Of a stretch of 8,712 nt of DNA, positions 7,557 through 8,712 are shown piece after piece. Every line of letters begins with the position of its first letter. The stretch's first letter is position 1. The notes below the pieces were generated by a model. It was given only the letters and a program-made list of their open reading frames with translations. It was not told the origin of the DNA and did not search any database. Where the stretch lies: assembly GCA_046717125.1 (NCBI GenBank), contig JBKJVQ010000006.1:1-8712 (forward strand). Reading direction: 5' to 3'. The translations under genes were made by a program, and so were the position numbers. Origin of the DNA: JBKJVQ01 sp046717125. GTDB lineage: Bacteria; Pseudomonadota; Alphaproteobacteria; Rhizobiales; Methyloligellaceae.

Positions 7557-8712
7557 CGGAAGGGCCGACGCGCGCTCCGCACCGCTCCTATTATTACGCC
7601 ATGGGCCTCACCCGGGCGCAGATCCATCAGCCCTTCGTGGGCGTGGCGTCGTGCTGGAACGAGGCCGCCCCTTGCAACATCTCCCTGATGCGCCAGGCGC
7701 AGGCCGTGAAGAAGGGCGTGGCGAGCGCAGGCGGTACGCCGCGCGAATTTTGCACCATCACGGTGACGGACGGCCTTGCCATGGGCCATGAGGGCATGAA
7801 GTCCTCGCTCGCCTCGCGTGAGGTGATCGCGGATTCGGTCGAGCTGACGATCCGCGGTCATTCCTACGATGCGCTGATCGGGCTCGCAGGCTGCGACAAG
7901 TCGCTGCCCGGCATGATGATGGCGATGTGCCGGCTGAACGTGCCGTCCATTTTCATCTATGGCGGCTCGATCCTGCCCGGCACGTTTCGCGGTCGGCCCG
8001 TGACAATCCAGGATCTGTTTGAAGCCGTCGGCAAGCATTCGGTCGGCGATATGTCGGACGCCGATCTCGATGAGCTGGAGCAGGTCGCGTGTCCGTCAGC
8101 CGGCGCCTGCGGCGCGCAGTTCACGGCCAATACGATGGCGACCGTCTCGGAGGCGATCGGTCTGGCGCTGCCCTACTCGGCGGGCGCGCCCGCGCCTTAT
8201 GAAATCCGCGACCGGTTCTGCACCATCGCGGGCGAGAAGATCATGGATCTGATCGCCCGCAACATCCGCCCACGCGATATCGTCACAAAGCCGGCGCTGG
8301 AGAACGCCGCCGCCGTAGTCGCGGCTTCCGGAGGTTCGACCAATGCGGCGCTGCATCTGCCGGCGATCGCGCATGAATGCGGCATCGCATTCGATCTTTT
8401 CGATGTGGCCGAAATCTTCAAGCGCACGCCCTATGTCGCGGACCTGAAGCCGGGCGGCCGCTACGTCGCCAAGGACATGTTCGAGGCAGGCGGCATTCCG
8501 CTGTTGATGAAGACGCTGCTCGACCACGGCTATCTGCACGGCGAGTGCATGACGGTCACCGGTCGCTCCATCGCCGAAAATCTCAAGCGGGTGAAGTGGA
8601 ATAGCGAACAGGACGTGGTGCGTCCTGCCAACAAGCCGTTGTCTGCCACCGGCGGAGTCGTTGGGCTCAAGGGCAATCTCGCGCCCGAGGGCGCCATTGT
8701 TAAGGTTGCCGG
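7508..8712 (+). CDS. ilvD: Dihydroxy-acid dehydratase IlvD, N-terminal part (cut by window end)
   Basis: The window holds 401 complete codons of a gene that would normally run to about 570-615 residues. The enzyme (EC 4.2.1.9) dehydrates 2,3-dihydroxy-isovalerate and 2,3-dihydroxy-3-methylvalerate to the keto acids used to make valine, leucine and isoleucine. The ILVD/EDD family motifs are clear: NEAAPCN (51-57), TVTDGLAMGHEGMKSSLASRE (85-105), GLAGCDKSLPGMMMAM (125-140) and CPSAGACGAQFTANTM (195-210). Cys56, Cys129 and Cys201 are the expected iron-sulfur ligands; Glu95, Asp130 and Lys131 fit the magnesium site with its carbamylated lysine. Related sugar-acid dehydratases share these motifs, but the MDAKTFDKSRLPSRHVTEGP start and the 'SYYYAMGL' segment are typical of IlvD. 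ATG 7508 has only a weak GAAG before it. The frame is open to the last base, with no sign of truncation other than the window edge. Confidence 0.95.
   Translation, partial: MDAKTFDKSRLPSRHVTEGPTRAPHRSYYYAMGLTRAQIHQPFVGVASCWNEAAPCNISLMRQAQAVKKGVASAGGTPREFCTITVTDGLAMGHEGMKSSLASREVIADSVELTIRGHSYDALIGLAGCDKSLPGMMMAMCRLNVPSIFIYGGSILPGTFRGRPVTIQDLFEAVGKHSVGDMSDADLDELEQVACPSAGACGAQFTANTMATVSEAIGLALPYSAGAPAPYEIRDRFCTIAGEKIMDLIARNIRPRDIVTKPALENAAAVVAASGGSTNAALHLPAIAHECGIAFDLFDVAEIFKRTPYVADLKPGGRYVAKDMFEAGGIPLLMKTLLDHGYLHGECMTVTGRSIAENLKRVKWNSEQDVVRPANKPLSATGGVVGLKGNLAPEGAIVKVA

Overview
The window reads as core chromosome of a GC-rich alphaproteobacterium, most likely of the order Hyphomicrobiales (Rhizobiales). 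Three things point there: the gene order isoaspartyl methyltransferase-like gene, tolC-type outer-membrane protein, popZ, valS; the PopZ protein, with the N- and C-terminal motifs of this alphaproteobacterial family; and the divergent alphaproteobacterial form of the methyltransferase. I see no transposase, integrase, phage gene, CRISPR array or toxin-antitoxin pair, and no island of foreign composition.

Layout: bases 11-41 hold a rho-independent terminator for a gene upstream of the window. A 92-residue two-helix membrane protein of unknown function follows (164-442). A tRNA-Cys(GCA) gene lies on the minus strand (470-543). All other genes are on the plus strand: a protein-L-isoaspartate O-methyltransferase-like protein (688-1356, possibly from 616), a TolC-family outer-membrane efflux channel (1522-3033), the polar organiser PopZ (3184-4380), valyl-tRNA synthetase (4455-7232), and the first 401 residues of dihydroxy-acid dehydratase IlvD (7508 to the end), which runs off the window.

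The genes are probably not one operon. Gaps of 150-275 bases separate most of them, and popZ ends in a strong intrinsic terminator. The best valS promoter (a perfect TTGACA, 16 bases, then GATAAC) is interleaved with that terminator, so the popZ 3' end and valS 5' end share about 50 bases. ValS charges tRNA with valine, and IlvD makes the 2-keto acid precursors of valine, isoleucine and leucine, so the right half of the window has a branched-chain amino acid theme.

The most interesting non-coding stretch is the 275 bases between valS and ilvD. It holds a 10-bp hairpin just after valS, a perfect 16-bp palindrome, a 13-bp inverted repeat, further copies of the same TTGCG half-site, a 9-bp tandem repeat at the ilvD ribosome-binding region, and a small open frame with the run Ile-Asn-Leu-Val-Leu-Val-Val that includes rare ATA and TTA codons. 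This suggests a branched-chain amino acid leader (attenuator-like) or operator region for ilvD. It is a hypothesis from one sequence: the leader frame has no convincing ribosome-binding site and no U-tract terminator follows it. I found no clear evidence of an entirely new multi-gene system.
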